From: Aphanomyces cochlioides
Lineage: Eukaryota; Oomycota; Saprolegniomycetes; Saprolegniales; Verrucalvaceae
Assembly (NCBI GenBank): GCA_019828595.1
Contig: JAHQRK010000002.1
Span: forward strand, 868,001 to 932,000
Direction: 5' to 3'
Length of the DNA: 64,000 nt
A program made the position numbers and the translations under genes. The notes beneath the pieces were generated by a model. That model did no database searches and was not told where the DNA came from. It was given only the letters and a program-made list of their open reading frames with translations. Positions 46,109 through 57,820 of the stretch are shown in pieces. The stretch's first letter is position 1, and every line of letters begins with the position of its first letter.

Positions 46109-47516
46109 TTAACACAGATTTGAGTCATGTTGATGTACTGGTGTCATCCGATAGATGATCAACCCGAGGAGGACGACGCCAAACGATAGATAGTACATCC
46201 AACTCGCTGTTGTCACGTCCTAGCCATCCATTTCAGATCAAATAACCTCTCCACTAGCATACAACTTCGTCGGATTGACCAGTGGACTGGTAAGCCTCAA
46301 GCACTGTAAAGCCAAGAGGTAATGCCAATGTGAAGGACGCATATACGACGGAGACACTGGTGTGACTTAAGAGAAAGCCAACGCCGTAAAATAAAGCAAC
46401 TTTGGACACAAGGAAGGCTAGCAGGACAGCTAGACCAAGCTACGAAGGCTGAATGGGATAGAGTAGATCCAGAGTACGTACGTGGCATTTATCAGTGCGA
46501 ACTTCCGAGACACCATTGATCAAGCATTCTAGACCTGATATGCGCTGGTCCAAATGCAGCGACTAGACAAAAGAGAAATGATGACATGGTCATTGATAAC
46601 GATGAAACACACCGGCACGTCAAAGATTAATGGGGCAAGCAGCAGGCCACCGATGAATTGGTAGACGGCAACCCAAGCATTCAGGTAGTACACATCCATT
46701 GGCTGTGGTGCTAGGGCTTGTTCCTTGTACAATATCGAGAAAGATGCAGGAACAGCTGCCAAGAGATAGCAAAGGCTATGCCATGCCATCTCCGCTTCTT
46801 CAAACACGCCACTGGTGAGCCTAGCCGCGAGATGACGTTGGCCAATGCACATATCTTCACGTACAACAGGAGCAGAGGAAGGATGCCAAGAAGCAATCCA
46901 CTCGTCATCAGAATGCCGCCAACAAGCTGCATTCGAGAATATTGGTAATCGTAGAAGAGTGTTCCAAATAGCATCGTGCATGGAATCGTCGCTTGGAGAA
47001 AGATGACTGTGAGTGCTGGTGGTGTTTTGCCACCTGGAATGAAGAGAAGCACTGCCTAGAGATTGGATTGGATCGATGGACGAAACGAGCGTACATGGCA
47101 AAGATCAAGCATGGCCATGATAAAGAATTTGTACTTTGGAAACTCGTTCACTTCTTCGTCGATGAAATCCTATACACACTTGAGTCATTTCGGAGTTTCT
47201 CAAAGTCTATGTGGCTCACAGATTGGGTCGCTTTGTAGCCGACTATGCAAAACATGGGAGGGATGTAGAGGAAAGTTGAGATCTGCATGAGGAAATAGCG
47301 GTAGGACTCCATGCGATCCACCATGAGCTTGAATGTGAAGCGCTCCCCAACGTCCGCAGCAAGTAGCACAAGAATGCCACCCAGGACAAGCAACGTCTAG
47401 AAACACGCAAATTAGACAAGAGAGTAGAGCAAGGGCATGCTTACGTGCATGGAGAAGAGCGCGTATGGCTTGCCGGTCCATTCGTCAAACCCAAGGATGG
47501 CTTTAAGTGGATCCAT
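46109..47516 (-). CDS. CRT-like multi-pass membrane transporter
   Basis: Exons 47445-47516, 47220-47396, 47095-47169, 46865-47055, 46613-46820, 46482-46562, 46266-46439 and 46109-46219 give 362 residues. The protein is hydrophobic throughout with about ten predicted membrane spans. Landmarks of the chloroquine-resistance-transporter-like (drug/metabolite transporter) family are FPKYKFFIMAMLD, GGKTPPALTVIFLQATIPCT, SILYKEQAL and the C-terminal SWMYYLSFGVVLLGLIIY. Relatives export small solutes such as amino acids, peptides or glutathione from vacuoles or plastids; the substrate here is unknown. The donor of intron 4 and the acceptor choices of introns 2 and 7 were fixed by frame. It converges with BK paralogue B, 141 bp away. 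Confidence 0.85.
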
Positions 47517-47572
47517 TGCCACCGTCGTCGCCGATCTGATTTGATGAAGTAAAAATGTTGACTTTGAATGGA

Positions 47573-47777
47573 CCAATCATAACTAATTAATATGTTATTT
47601 ATATCCAATGAAAATGCATACATTTTATTATTGATATCAAAGATATTTTTTGAAAGAAGCCAATAGAAACGATCCAAATATTCTATCTCAGCCAATCAAA
47701 CGCGTTCATATCCCATTTAATTCTATTTTCCCATAATCAACCAATCAAGCTTACTTATGAATTTATTTTTAGCCAAT
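47573..47777. promoter_or_regulatory. Cluster of six CCAAT boxes upstream of the CRT-like gene
   Basis: CCAAT occurs at 47573, 47605, 47660, 47692, 47741 and 47773, all on the plus strand, within an AT-rich 375-bp intergenic region (47517-47891). In a minus-strand gene these read ATTGG. NF-Y-type factors bind such boxes. The density is well above chance by eye; function is inferred. Confidence 0.45.
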
Positions 47778-47891
47778 TAAATTTAATCTGTAGAATTCCT
47801 TTCTATTTTCTTGTTGAAGTTGTCATTTTTGAATTTTTGCCCCAGGACAGAAAGGCGCGACCTCCAAGACACGAAAGACGCGACGTTCTCG

Positions 47892-49012
47892 TTACTCTAG
47901 CATGACCAAGACGACGCTGACGTTGTCTTGAGACCCATTCTCGATCGCAGTCTGAACCAGGAGATCGCAGATGGCTTGTGGTGCCATTTGATTAATTGTC
48001 TTGTGATGAGCGACGAAGTCGACTGCTTCTTGCGGTGAAAACACTTCGAAAAGACCATCGCAGGCAAGGAGAAGGAATTCGTCACCAGGTCGACGATGGC
48101 TGCTCACAACGTCAGGATTCGTGATAACCACTGGTCGGTCCAGTTTGAGAAAACGATCACCAAAGGATCGTGAAACACCAAGGTAGCCAAAGATGTAGCG
48201 ATCTTGGAGAATGTGTCCTTTTGCAGCAAGGATTCGTGCTCGTTCATCAGGATTCTGAGGAGAATGTGCGACACACAGATCGATTGCTCGCCCATTGCGA
48301 CTCACAACAACTTGAGAATCACCCACGTTTCCCTAAAACGTCTGGTCAAGACCACGCGTCGCCGTGGGGTGTACATACAACAACCCACTTGTCGTTGCCG
48401 ATTAGGGCGAAGACGGCGCATGAACCGCTATCGTCGGCAACATGCGAATTCAAAAATGCTTGATCTGTTTGCAGGCATGCTTTTGTGAGCACTTCACGGA
48501 GATCCCGATGTGAGGCCTTGTCGAACGAAGTCTCCATGTTGGCAAGGTATTGTTTGAGGTGTCCATGAAGTGAAGTTTGGAGGAAAGAAGCACACTGAGT
48601 GCCGCCATGTCCATCATAGACTGCCACAAAGGCAAGTGGTTCCTCCTTTTGCAAGAATAAATCAGTCGAAGCAACGAGAAGGCAATACCGTGATTGGAGA
48701 GTCGAAGGTTACCATCGTGATGCGATCTTCCATGTATGTCCTCTTTCCCACCTTTGTGCTGCTCGACACGGCCAAATTCAGACTACACTCAAGTCAGAGG
48801 GCTAGATGATCAGAAGAGGCAGACTTGGAGAGAGTTTTGAGGTCGAGAACGTCTGCCTTGTCAGTCCACGATCGATTGTTCCACCGAGATTTTGATTTCG
48901 AAGGCTCTTGAGGCTCTGAAAATGTTGCCGGTGTTTGCTGTTGTCTATACTGCCGAGCTTGAGCTGCACGGTCCTGGGAAGCTTTGTTCCTTGCTGCAAT
49001 TCGCTCTCGCAT
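47892..49012 (-). CDS. PP2C-family metal-dependent Ser/Thr phosphatase
   Basis: Exons 48825-49012, 48689-48782, 48379-48645 and 47892-48332 give 329 residues from ATG 49012; further 5' exons cannot be excluded. The N-terminal ~60 residues are Gln/Arg/Ser-rich. The PP2C fold follows with its metal-binding motifs: KRTYMEDR, VYDGHGG, GNVGDSQVV, VSRSFGD, LLLACDGLFEV and GSQDNVSVV, covering the usual Asp ligands. These enzymes remove phosphate from Ser/Thr in stress and signalling pathways. The first intron uses a weak donor (GTCTGC), chosen because it restores frame. Catalytic residues all appear present. Confidence 0.9.
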
Positions 49013-49996
49013 CGCTTGGACATCCTAGAATCCGTGTCATTTGACAAGGATGCTTCAACTCGTCAACTTGCCGGATCAGCTTCCAATGCAGCATGAAAGT
49101 ACCCGTTTGATGCCAAGAGAGCAGACATCGCAAGGCCGCATCTCCACGCTAGCGCAGACGTCTACATTTGAAGATCAGTCACTCCAATCCACCGAGAGAT
49201 CGCAGATTACATGCTTCCATCTGCCTTGCGCCATCGAGGTTGTACAGTAATCTCAATTCCGAGTGGATGCTGGGGGTGCAGGGTTTCATCGGGAAAAAGC
49301 ACAGGCTTATCGGGGTGTAGGGTTTACAGTTTATTCCGAAGAGTTCTGGGTTTGACGTAAGGAGGATGCGTGATAGATGATAGATTGCAAACTATGCCGT
49401 CGGTCCTGGCAAGATGATCATGATTTCAAGGCAAAAGGAACGGCTGCCTGTCGCCAGATGAGCCAGCCCAAATATCCGAGGCTTGTCGACCAACCATGTG
49501 TATCAATGAACCAAGCTGTCCATGTTGTTCACCAAAGTTTCAAGCCCGCAACACTAGCACGCGGAGGCTTTCCCATGCTCAAGATGGAGGAGACGTCGTT
49601 TGGAAGCAAGTTTCAAGAGCATTTAAGCTCAACAGGCCATCACTGAAACATGGTAACCTCTGAAAAATCCCCAATCAACTAAGTGATGGTCTAGGGCCTC
49701 AATGGAGAGCAAAATGACCAAGGGCTCTATATGGATTCAATTCTCCCCGGCGACGCAAATATCCTTATCAAGCTTGCTCCAAGATGTGTGAAGTTGTCAG
49801 TCTCAGTGATGGGAAAGGGGAACCAAGACCATCACAAGGAGGAAGTGCTATCTTGAGCCACTCAAGCTCCACGAGCGTTTTTTCCTCCGTCGTCTGATCA
49901 GGTGAAACTTGGGCTGTCAGCCACAAGATTGCCACGTCATGGCTCATTTTCAATCGAATTTTTGAAAAATCCAACATTCTGCAATGCGACATATGA
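49013..49996. other. Intergenic between PP2C and Mut-7-like genes
   Basis: Nearly 1 kb between divergent genes. Several short frames (for example 49377-49646) lack any recognisable feature or codon support. Possible 5' exon of the PP2C gene near 49060-49130 could not be joined in frame. Confidence 0.4.
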
Positions 49997-52900
49997 GTGA
50001 AGGTGAGCCATGACAATCAAATCGACAGGCGGACATATCGCATTTGCCAAAGCACGATGCAACCTCGGGAGATGTTCTATCAAAGCGCAGCGAGTGGAGA
50101 CTCTCCAGCATGCGCTGGGTACCTCCAGCAATTGTACAACTCGAGTGGAGCCAAAGGTTTTGCGTCCTGTCGGTCTTTTCTCCTGGAGTTTGCACGACAA
50201 GACGAGAACAACTCGGTACAGTTTCTGTGGTCGATCTTACTCAGTGCATGGAACGATGCCACATCGCCTATCCTGTACGTACTGCTGATGACTCTGGAAG
50301 AACTGGAAAAGAAAATACCCGTCCAACCGACTGCACCACAAATCCGCGACGCTCTCTTTGAAAAGATTGTGGCGGCTCTTCGACTGGAAAATATTGCGGT
50401 ACACGGCGACAGCCTTTGTCAGTGTGATAATAATTCCATAGGATGTGAAAGTTGTTGCAAAGGCAATAGCAATCTGCAAGTTTTCAGATATTCCTCAGAC
50501 ATATCTTTTGGATTTCGCTAACCATCTGCTCAAAAACAAAGATGGCTTCACAGCGCTCCTGAAATGCGTTGAAGTGTATCCACGCTGTCCATGGCCATAC
50601 AGTTCCTTTATTGAGCAGTTGACTGTCAACAACACGTGGTCGATAGCTGAACAATTAGTCAACGTCGTCAGAGAGTCCGGCAATTTGGAAACGACTCGAG
50701 GTAATGGCTTGAAAACGCATTATTTTATTATTGATGACACAGATCTCCAAGTAATCTTGGTACACCAGGCTTTGGAAAAGAATGATCTCAAACGAGTATG
50801 AATCCTGTTTCCTCATAATATTGTATATTTTCCATGGTAGGCACATCGTTACGTTACGCAGTTCAACTTGCATGCTGATTTTCCAAACGTCGGTAAGCTC
50901 ATTGGCTTGCTGTCATGGAAATCTCACTATGACCAAGAAAATTTGGTCCGTGAAGAGTCGCTTGAAAAGTTATGCTCTCAAAAGAAGTGGTCACTGGCAA
51001 TCAACTTTGTCGGCAACAATGCAGCACTCCAGGTTCGGAAATCGAGGCGTCTTGACGGGCCTCAAACTCTTTCTATTGAATAGGTTCAACTCTTTCGAAA
51101 ACTTGTTGCAGCAGGTGACAACACATTGGCCAACAAGGTTCACGACAAGTAACTCATTTTTGTTTTTGCATGGCGTGATATTTTCGTAGGTTTCAACTCG
51201 AGGTCGAAAAAGCTCCTGAAGATGCTGAGACAGTATTCAAGATCTTAACGCTTGCCTTTCATGACGTGGGTGTGTTGTAGTTCGTTGAAAAGTTCGTCGA
51301 AATCCCGTCAAGCGTGTCAATTGAGCTTGTCGAGACACTCGAAGCCGTCGTGACAATGGAGCAATATATCAATGGTAACTATCCGAATTCGTGCACATGC
51401 AGAAATTTTCTTGATGCAACATAGATATTCGGTGTCACGAGGAAATTGTATGGATGGGCATCGACGCAGAGTGGAAACCTGTCTTTAGAAAAGATGACCA
51501 TCCATTTGCAAGTGTGCTACAAATCGCTGTGGGAACGAAAGTGTTTATTCTCGACTTGATTGCACTCAGCGTACGACAAAACTTTATCTCTTCAATCAAA
51601 TATGGTGTTGTGATTTTAGGAATCTCATGGTGTCTTCACCAGTCTGCATCAATTATTGACAGACGCGACCATAATCAAAATTGGATTTGGATTTGCACAT
51701 GATCTTCGTGGTAATTTCGTATGGCTGATTGAAGTTAATCATTTGAAACAGTGCTTCGGCATACTTTTCCTGAAATGAACGCGTGCTTTCGACATATTCA
51801 AGCCTTGATCGAGGTATGATTGTTATTTGCTTGGTCTTTGACGCAACACATGCTGAAATTAGATGAAAGACGTCCTCCACGCTGCATTTCCCAGCTATCA
51901 TGGCAAAGGCCTGAGTTCAGCAACATCGATTGTGCTGGGTGCTAGCCTAGACAAAGTATTTCAGTCACTTCATATTGCTCACTCAAATGTCATTGGAATA
52001 GACACAACAAGTGTCCAACTGGCACTCTCGGCCCTTATCACAACCACAGCTCAAGTAAGACTATTTTTCATCAATTCTTGATGATGATATGAAGATACGC
52101 CGCAACTGACGCTTGGTGTCTTGTCCACATGATCCGTGAAATCTATGCAAACAATCCAACACTTGTTGTATCGATGCAGCAAAGTGTCAACGTGAGTGAG
52201 CACGAGGATTTGAAATCTGCTCAAGAGATCGCTGACATTGTTGAATGTCGTCGTGCTCAATTTTCACAAGAGGTATAAAAACATTTTTCTTCGTACCTAA
52301 TGTGTTTGATATGTGCAGAAGGAAATAGATCCGGTTGTTGAATATGTCCAAAGTCGAACGCCGTCTTGTGGAGCTGTAAAACTTTGGCCCTTGGAGCACT
52401 TTGTCGTCACACCCGACACTTACTTGTCTCTAAACACGATATGCCTTATGACTCAAGGTATACTACTTATCTGAACCCCTTCCCAGCTTTATACACCCTT
52501 AGACTCGGCTCCACATGTCGTGGTTTTGCCTCAATCTGGCAAAGTTGACTTGGCCTTATTTGCTCAAGCTTCTGGATGCCCTCGACGTCGTGTACGTCTT
52601 GCAACTGCTCAAGAATGCATTGAGGTATTTGGCTACATACCTGGAAGTGTCCCTCCCGTCGCCCATGCTTCGCCTGTTCAAGTTTGGATTGACCAGTATG
52701 ATTTCCTGCGTATGTTTGAATCGACGTAATTTCCTTCGTAGGAGCATCATGGAGACAGAATTACCACTACTTGCTGGTGGTGGGCTTCATCATTTAATTG
52801 AATGCTCGAACTCTGAAAGCCTCAAGGAGTTGTGCGGGGAGAACGAAGTCAAAGTTGCAGCATTGTGCAAGGGCTCCAGCAATGCTGCTGCAACTTCAGA

Positions 52901-53567
52901 TGACAATAAATTGCGTTTTCTCTCCGACTCTAATTTGGGAAAGGTGTCGAGATGGCTTCGAATGCGAGGTGTGGATATCGTCCAATTTGACGACTTAGAT
53001 CGATCGAAGTTCCTCGAGCAGGTTTGAATCGTCCTAGCCCACGTTTGGCTTCACAATTCTAGGCGATCACCGAGAAACGAATAATTCTCACGTCAGATCG
53101 TAAGTTAGCTCAGCGAAGATCTGCGGCAGCGTACTTTCTCGTCTCTTCTGACGACCCTCGCAAGCAATTTCCAGAGGTAGGCGAAAATCGATTCGATTGA
53201 GTCGAGACATTTGCGTAGATCATCAAGCATTTTGGCCTTTCAACAACTGGCGAAGTGTCTGAACCACGGTATCAATTGTCTCAATACCTATGTTTACCAC
53301 ACCAGCTTTGTTCATCCTAGATGTTCCCGTTGCAATTGCGATGGCTTTCGTATGGTGGATCGAGAAACAGCGCGAAATGCGCAACGTATCCCCGAAGAAA
53401 CTCTCGAGACGATCTCTGAGTATTGGCAATGTCAAGCATGCAAGAAGATCTTTTGGACTGCGTGGAAACGATTTCAAGCAATGCGTTTCCAGGACAAGCA
53501 AGTAGACGACAGTGTGGATGACAGCGGAGAAGTCGATGGTGGCGACAACCGGGAAGACAATGCATAA
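49997..53567 (+). CDS. Mut-7-like 3'-5' exonuclease with internal YbaK domain and Mut7-C
   Basis: Twenty exons give 902 residues from ATG 49997, or 882 from 50057. After a helical N-terminal ~450 residues comes a DEDDy exonuclease domain: motif I MGIDAEWKP, motif II IKIGFGFAHDLR, motif III YAATDAW. Exons from 52319 to about 52880 then encode a YbaK/prolyl-tRNA-editing-like domain (HVVVLPQSGKVDLALFAQAS, RRRVRLATAQEC, GYIPGSVPPVAH, LLAGGGLHHLIE). The C-terminus is a Mut7-C PIN-like RNase domain (LRFLSDSNLGKVSRWLRMRG, RIILTSDRKLA) closed by a zinc ribbon (CSRCNCDGF ... CQACKKIFW). Mut-7/EXD3 relatives degrade structured or small RNAs. Intron 12 was placed by the restored NWHSRPL motif before YAATDA. 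The YbaK insertion is unusual. Confidence 0.85.
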
Positions 53568-53596
53568 GACTTATAAATATACGTTAGATGACTCTG

Positions 53597-55363
53597 TTAT
53601 GCCATATTGACTGGCAGGTGTCGCTTCCAATGTCGTATGTGCATGGCCAGTTGTGCCGTGAGTATTGATGTGGCCTCTTGTTTCTCCTCGATTGTTGCCC
53701 TTGCTTTGTTTAATTCAGCTTCGACAGTGGCATATTTCCCTTCCACTTGCATGTTTTCCATCTTTCCAACAGATTGATGAACGCAATGATAGTTAGAGTT
53801 TACCTCGCGCTTTGAGAGTTGATGCTGGCAAGCTTCTAGTTGTACCCGCAACAAGTCACGCTCGCATTTGAGTGACGACAATTTATTTTTCCTACACATT
53901 TCACCGGGTTGGTCACCATAATGACTGTGGAAATTACATGTCGTCAGCCTATTTCAAAACAGTGAGATGGATTTCAAAGTGCAGTTTCCCCACCTCGGCT
54001 CTTGATGAAGATGCAAAGGACTCGAGGTCTTGTGCTTTCTTGTATAGTTCGTTTTGCCAGTGTATGCTTGCATCCCGTTCGTTGTGCCATGCTTCTTGTA
54101 ATGACTCAAAGTTGCGGTTTGCAATGTCGATTTCAGTTTGAAGTCTAATGATGTCTTCGTTCCTCGAAATCAGTAAATGCCTGGCGTTAGCTAACTCGAC
54201 GGCGTCGTGAGAAGCTCTAGTATTGTACTCGATCCGTTCCTTTTCGACTTTGGCCTCAAAATCTTTCATCGCTTTAGAGTTTTTCGCTTGAATTTGGTTC
54301 ATGTGATACAGTTTGGCATGTTCCAACTCTGTTTGAGCTTCGATTAGCTCCGTCGACATCGACTCGATTCGCACACTCTGGACATTCGCTCCTTTAACAA
54401 GTGATGCGATTTCTTCCGTGAGAGCAACGTTCTGTTGCTCCAACTTGCTCAATGATGTTTCTAGTTTTTGCTTGTCTTCGTTAAATCTTACTGTCTGCAA
54501 CCCATTGAGTACGTCGTCAGCGCGTATCCTCTCATACCTGAGAATCTAGTTGATCTCTCAAGTTGTAGTTGGCTTGATTTAATTCATCACAGCGTTGTTG
54601 TAACTCGAGCGACTGCTTGTTTAGCTTCGAGTTGATTGACTTTCTGCAACCAGTGTCATCAATCAAGGATTCCTGGTTGGACTATGCATATGTCCATAAA
54701 AAAGTAGTTCATAAAGGGACTGATCGTACAATTGGCGACGTGGCAAAGCGATTCTTTATAATTTTCTTGAGTTCAATGGCAGTAATATCAAGCGAGAATT
54801 GTTCTTTCAACAAATTCAGAAGCCCGTCGATTTCTGAAATAGTTTTCACATCAGACTCTTTCGGTTGTCCATGCCTGCGTACAAGTGGTTAAATCGATCA
54901 TTCAATTGATCTCGGTATTTGTTTACCGTTTGTATTTCTTGGGCTTGCTGCGCTCGAGTTGGAGAGCAGCTCGTAGGACTTGGCATTCATCTCGAGCAGC
55001 TTTTGCATCAATCACTGCAGTCGCGGCCTCATCCATGGCTAGGTCTCTCTCCATACACGCCAAACGAGTGATTTCAACGAGATCTAGCTCTCGCTCGGGT
55101 TTATGAAGCAACGACGCAGCGAGAGCGTGGATGGGACGCACTTGCGCCATCGTTGGGACCTTTCGGACGAAACCGGCAGTTTTACGTAACCGATTGAGTA
55201 TGCCACCAAAAGGAGACACAACTTGATCTTTTAACATCGACGACTTATCGATTTGCAGGCATCCAACGTATAAATAATGAAGTAGGTCCTTCAACTCATG
55301 GAGAATCGAAGTCCAAAACGATATTTGCACGGCGCTGACGAGCTGGGTCGTCCTATTTACCAT
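53597..55363 (-). CDS. Coiled-coil protein, unknown function
   Basis: Starts MVNRTTQLVSAVQISF at 55363, 25 bp after the WEE1 stop, and runs through several short introns (exon 1 54927-55363; others about 54700-54880, 54510-54650, 53950-54500 and 53597-53899). The N-terminal ~90 residues look globular; from about residue 90 the protein is almost continuous coiled coil (KQKLETSLSKLEQQNVALTE; KNSKAMKDFEAKVEKER). The junction near 53900-53960 is not resolved. Such proteins are often centrosomal, flagellar or cytoskeletal, but nothing specific identifies it. An alternative start at 55429 would overlap the WEE1 gene. Confidence 0.65.
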
Positions 55364-55388
55364 AAGTCGTTTTCATGACGGTTTAACG

Positions 55389-56973
55389 TCAACTTACCCT
55401 TGAGAGCGGCCATGGGATAGTGCCAGCATGTTGAACCCGTGCATGAGCAACTAAATGGAGACTCGAAGGACGCTCTTGTGGCGAAGGCTCAAGCATCTAG
55501 GCAAAGTTAACGTACACCCTCAATAGTGACAACCAATGATCGTACTTTTTTTACTAGTTCGACGAAAGTTGGTGAGCAAGCATTCGCGAACTCCGGGAGG
55601 ATTTCGCCGCGGCGAAAAGCATGCCACTGCTCGCCTTGCGATGGCAATTCGACACCAGTCGCCAATTCCATGAGTGATAGCCCTAGTAATGAAATTAACT
55701 TACAAAACCAAGAGCTTTTTACCAAGAGAGAAAATATCAGCTGAAGGATGACGAGCTGACGAATCTAACAACTCGGCTGCCATGTAAGTGCTGTCTCCTT
55801 CGTTTGACGAGAAGTCGTCGTCGAGGCCATTTACTGGGCTGCTCTGGACAGCCAGTCCCAAGTCGCCAATTTTGACATTGAAAGAAGTGCCGCTGGCAGC
55901 GAGAAAGAGGTTGGCAGGTTTGATATCCAAGTGCACAATGCCGAGTCCATGGAGGCAGCTCAAACCCTATTTTGTATGAGATCGATGAGGAATTTTTCAT
56001 CGTACGGCTGACACATCGTGGAGGACTTTCCAGCAAGAATCTTCCGACAGAGAGTCGTGGGAATCAAGGTAATCCTTGAGAGTGCCACCCACACATAGTT
56101 CAGTTTGAATGTACAAATGGCCTGATACAAGTGAAAGTCAAGACTGGTACTCGAGCAGGCAAACCTTGCTCTTGCCATGCTTGATGATATCGAAGGATGT
56201 AGTCCATGCCACTTTGACGTCCTTTGGATGTCACAAGCATATCATATAGGCGAATTTCCTTGAGCAAGAGTTCTCTGTCGAGGCTGGTGAAATGGAGATC
56301 TAACATTGGTAATCTACCGATCGCGACGTCCTCGCAGCTTGGCTTTGGATTTCTTGATTGCATACTTTTTACTATCGGGTGCAGTGGCCTACAAATATCA
56401 AGGTTGAGGAGAATCGAATCGATGGTGAGCGACCTGGTATACATCAGAAAACTCGCCAGAACCAATCCATTGAACATCTTGAAATACATCGAAATACGGC
56501 GCGGTTGAGGATTCACCATCGAGTGAAAATAGCAATTTCGTCGCAACGAGTGAGTTCTGCCTCTTGAGCCTTGTCATGGGGAGTTGTCGTCGCGTTTTCG
56601 TCCATTGTGGCGCGCGTTGCGGTGTCGGCGGACACGATTTAGGTAATTGTCGATACGTGGATCGTGCTCGAGCAGCAACAGATACATCCGATTCATCGAT
56701 AGTTGTTTGCAGGAACGACTCTGTCAAATCGATGCTGCTCGTGCTCGCATCGAGATCAATTTTAGTCGACTGGGTCGAGCTTGATTCGCTCGAGTCCGCT
56801 TCGTCAAACTGACTCGACAAATTGATACGGACACTGCTAGAGTCGTCGGAGGATGCATCATCGCGAGCACTATTCCATGATCCGATCGAAGAGCGGACCG
56901 GCGACAGCGTCGACGTGAAGGGATCCACGGGAGATCGACTCAGCGACGAAAGTGGCGGGCTTTTCCGTGCCAT
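55389..56973 (-). CDS. WEE1/MYT1-like cell-cycle protein kinase
   Basis: Seven exons (56434-56973, 56318-56388, 56165-56274, 56006-56121, 55723-55966, 55546-55682, 55389-55496) give 441 residues. The N-terminal ~150 residues are Ser/Asp-rich, as in WEE1 regulatory tails. Kinase landmarks: glycine loop IGSGEFSDVYQ, YAIKKSKAKLRGRRDR (catalytic Lys and the basic run typical of WEE1), HLYIQTELCVGGTLKDYL, catalytic loop HLDIKPANLFL and metal-binding GDLGLA in place of DFG, both hallmarks of the WEE1 family, then STYMAAELL. WEE1 kinases inhibit CDKs by phosphorylating a Tyr in the glycine loop and so delay mitosis. Upstream CCAAT motif near 57020. Confidence 0.92.
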
Positions 56974-57195
56974 GTTGGCAAATTTCTTTTGGAGAAAATC
57001 ACGTTTGAAACGTGGGAACCAATCAAATTCAAGGAAATTCCCGCCATCTGGACATGCAGGATCAGTTCAAAATAGTCAATTAGATATTCCTGTAATTTAT
57101 CCACCGAAATTGAATAAAACTTCGTTAAATAATTATTTTAATATCAAAATTTTGATTTTTTGTATTTTTGTCGAATTTTCAATATATTTAAAGGA

Positions 57196-57447
57196 CTAAT
57201 ATGAGCGATACATCGTTTGAATCATGGAAGAGCGTTTCAAAATTTGAAATTGATTAGCAGTTTCAAGTCGTGACGATCTGTCAGTTACAAAGTCATGCAT
57301 TGTCAAGTTGGACGCAGCGAGCAGCGTTGTCGATGAGGTTGAAATGTGTCCCTCATGGCGATTCATTCGGAGTTGACGCGGTCGCGCCAATGGTCGAGTT
57401 GGAAAAGTGTTTGCGCCATAAGCCAACAAAAATTTGAAGTGAGCCAT
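57196..57447 (-). CDS. Possible small basic protein, unknown
   Basis: An 83-codon frame starting MAHFKFLLAYGANTF, Arg-rich at the N-terminus and so possibly mitochondrial. The surrounding DNA is AT-rich, but this frame is more GC-balanced. No domain and no splice evidence; it may be spurious. Confidence 0.25.
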   Translation of the reverse strand: MAHFKFLLAYGANTFPTRPLARPRQLRMNRHEGHISTSSTTLLAASNLTMHDFVTDRSSRLETANQFQILKRSSMIQTMYRSY

Positions 57448-57820
57448 GTGTATAGATAGCCCTTGGAGGAATCAAATGATGGATGTTGGCGATTAGGATA
57501 CATCCAAGTGGAAGTTGTTGCTTCAAGATGATGTTAAATGAGTCGTCTACTTACGAAAGGGGAAGCAAGGGGACAAAGTTGAAACTTACTTTATATTTCT
57601 CATGGCATCATTCTATCGAAGATTATCCTTGTCCGCCTGGTCGTTGACAAGCGATCGTGTGTACAGAAGAAGACTTTCGAGAGCAATCATGTGCCAAAGG
57701 AGGGTAGTGATCGTTTAGACAATGTACTTGGTAAATGCCTGCGATGGAGAGTTTGAAATCCATACCTAAATATAGATCTAAACCTCACATACTTGATGCC
57801 AGTACCGCCGCCACCGCGAG

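Noticed and set aside
55364..55429. Alternative start of the coiled-coil gene at 55429 with an intron
   Set aside because: It would lie within the WEE1 last exon; an in-frame ATG at 55363 is simpler.
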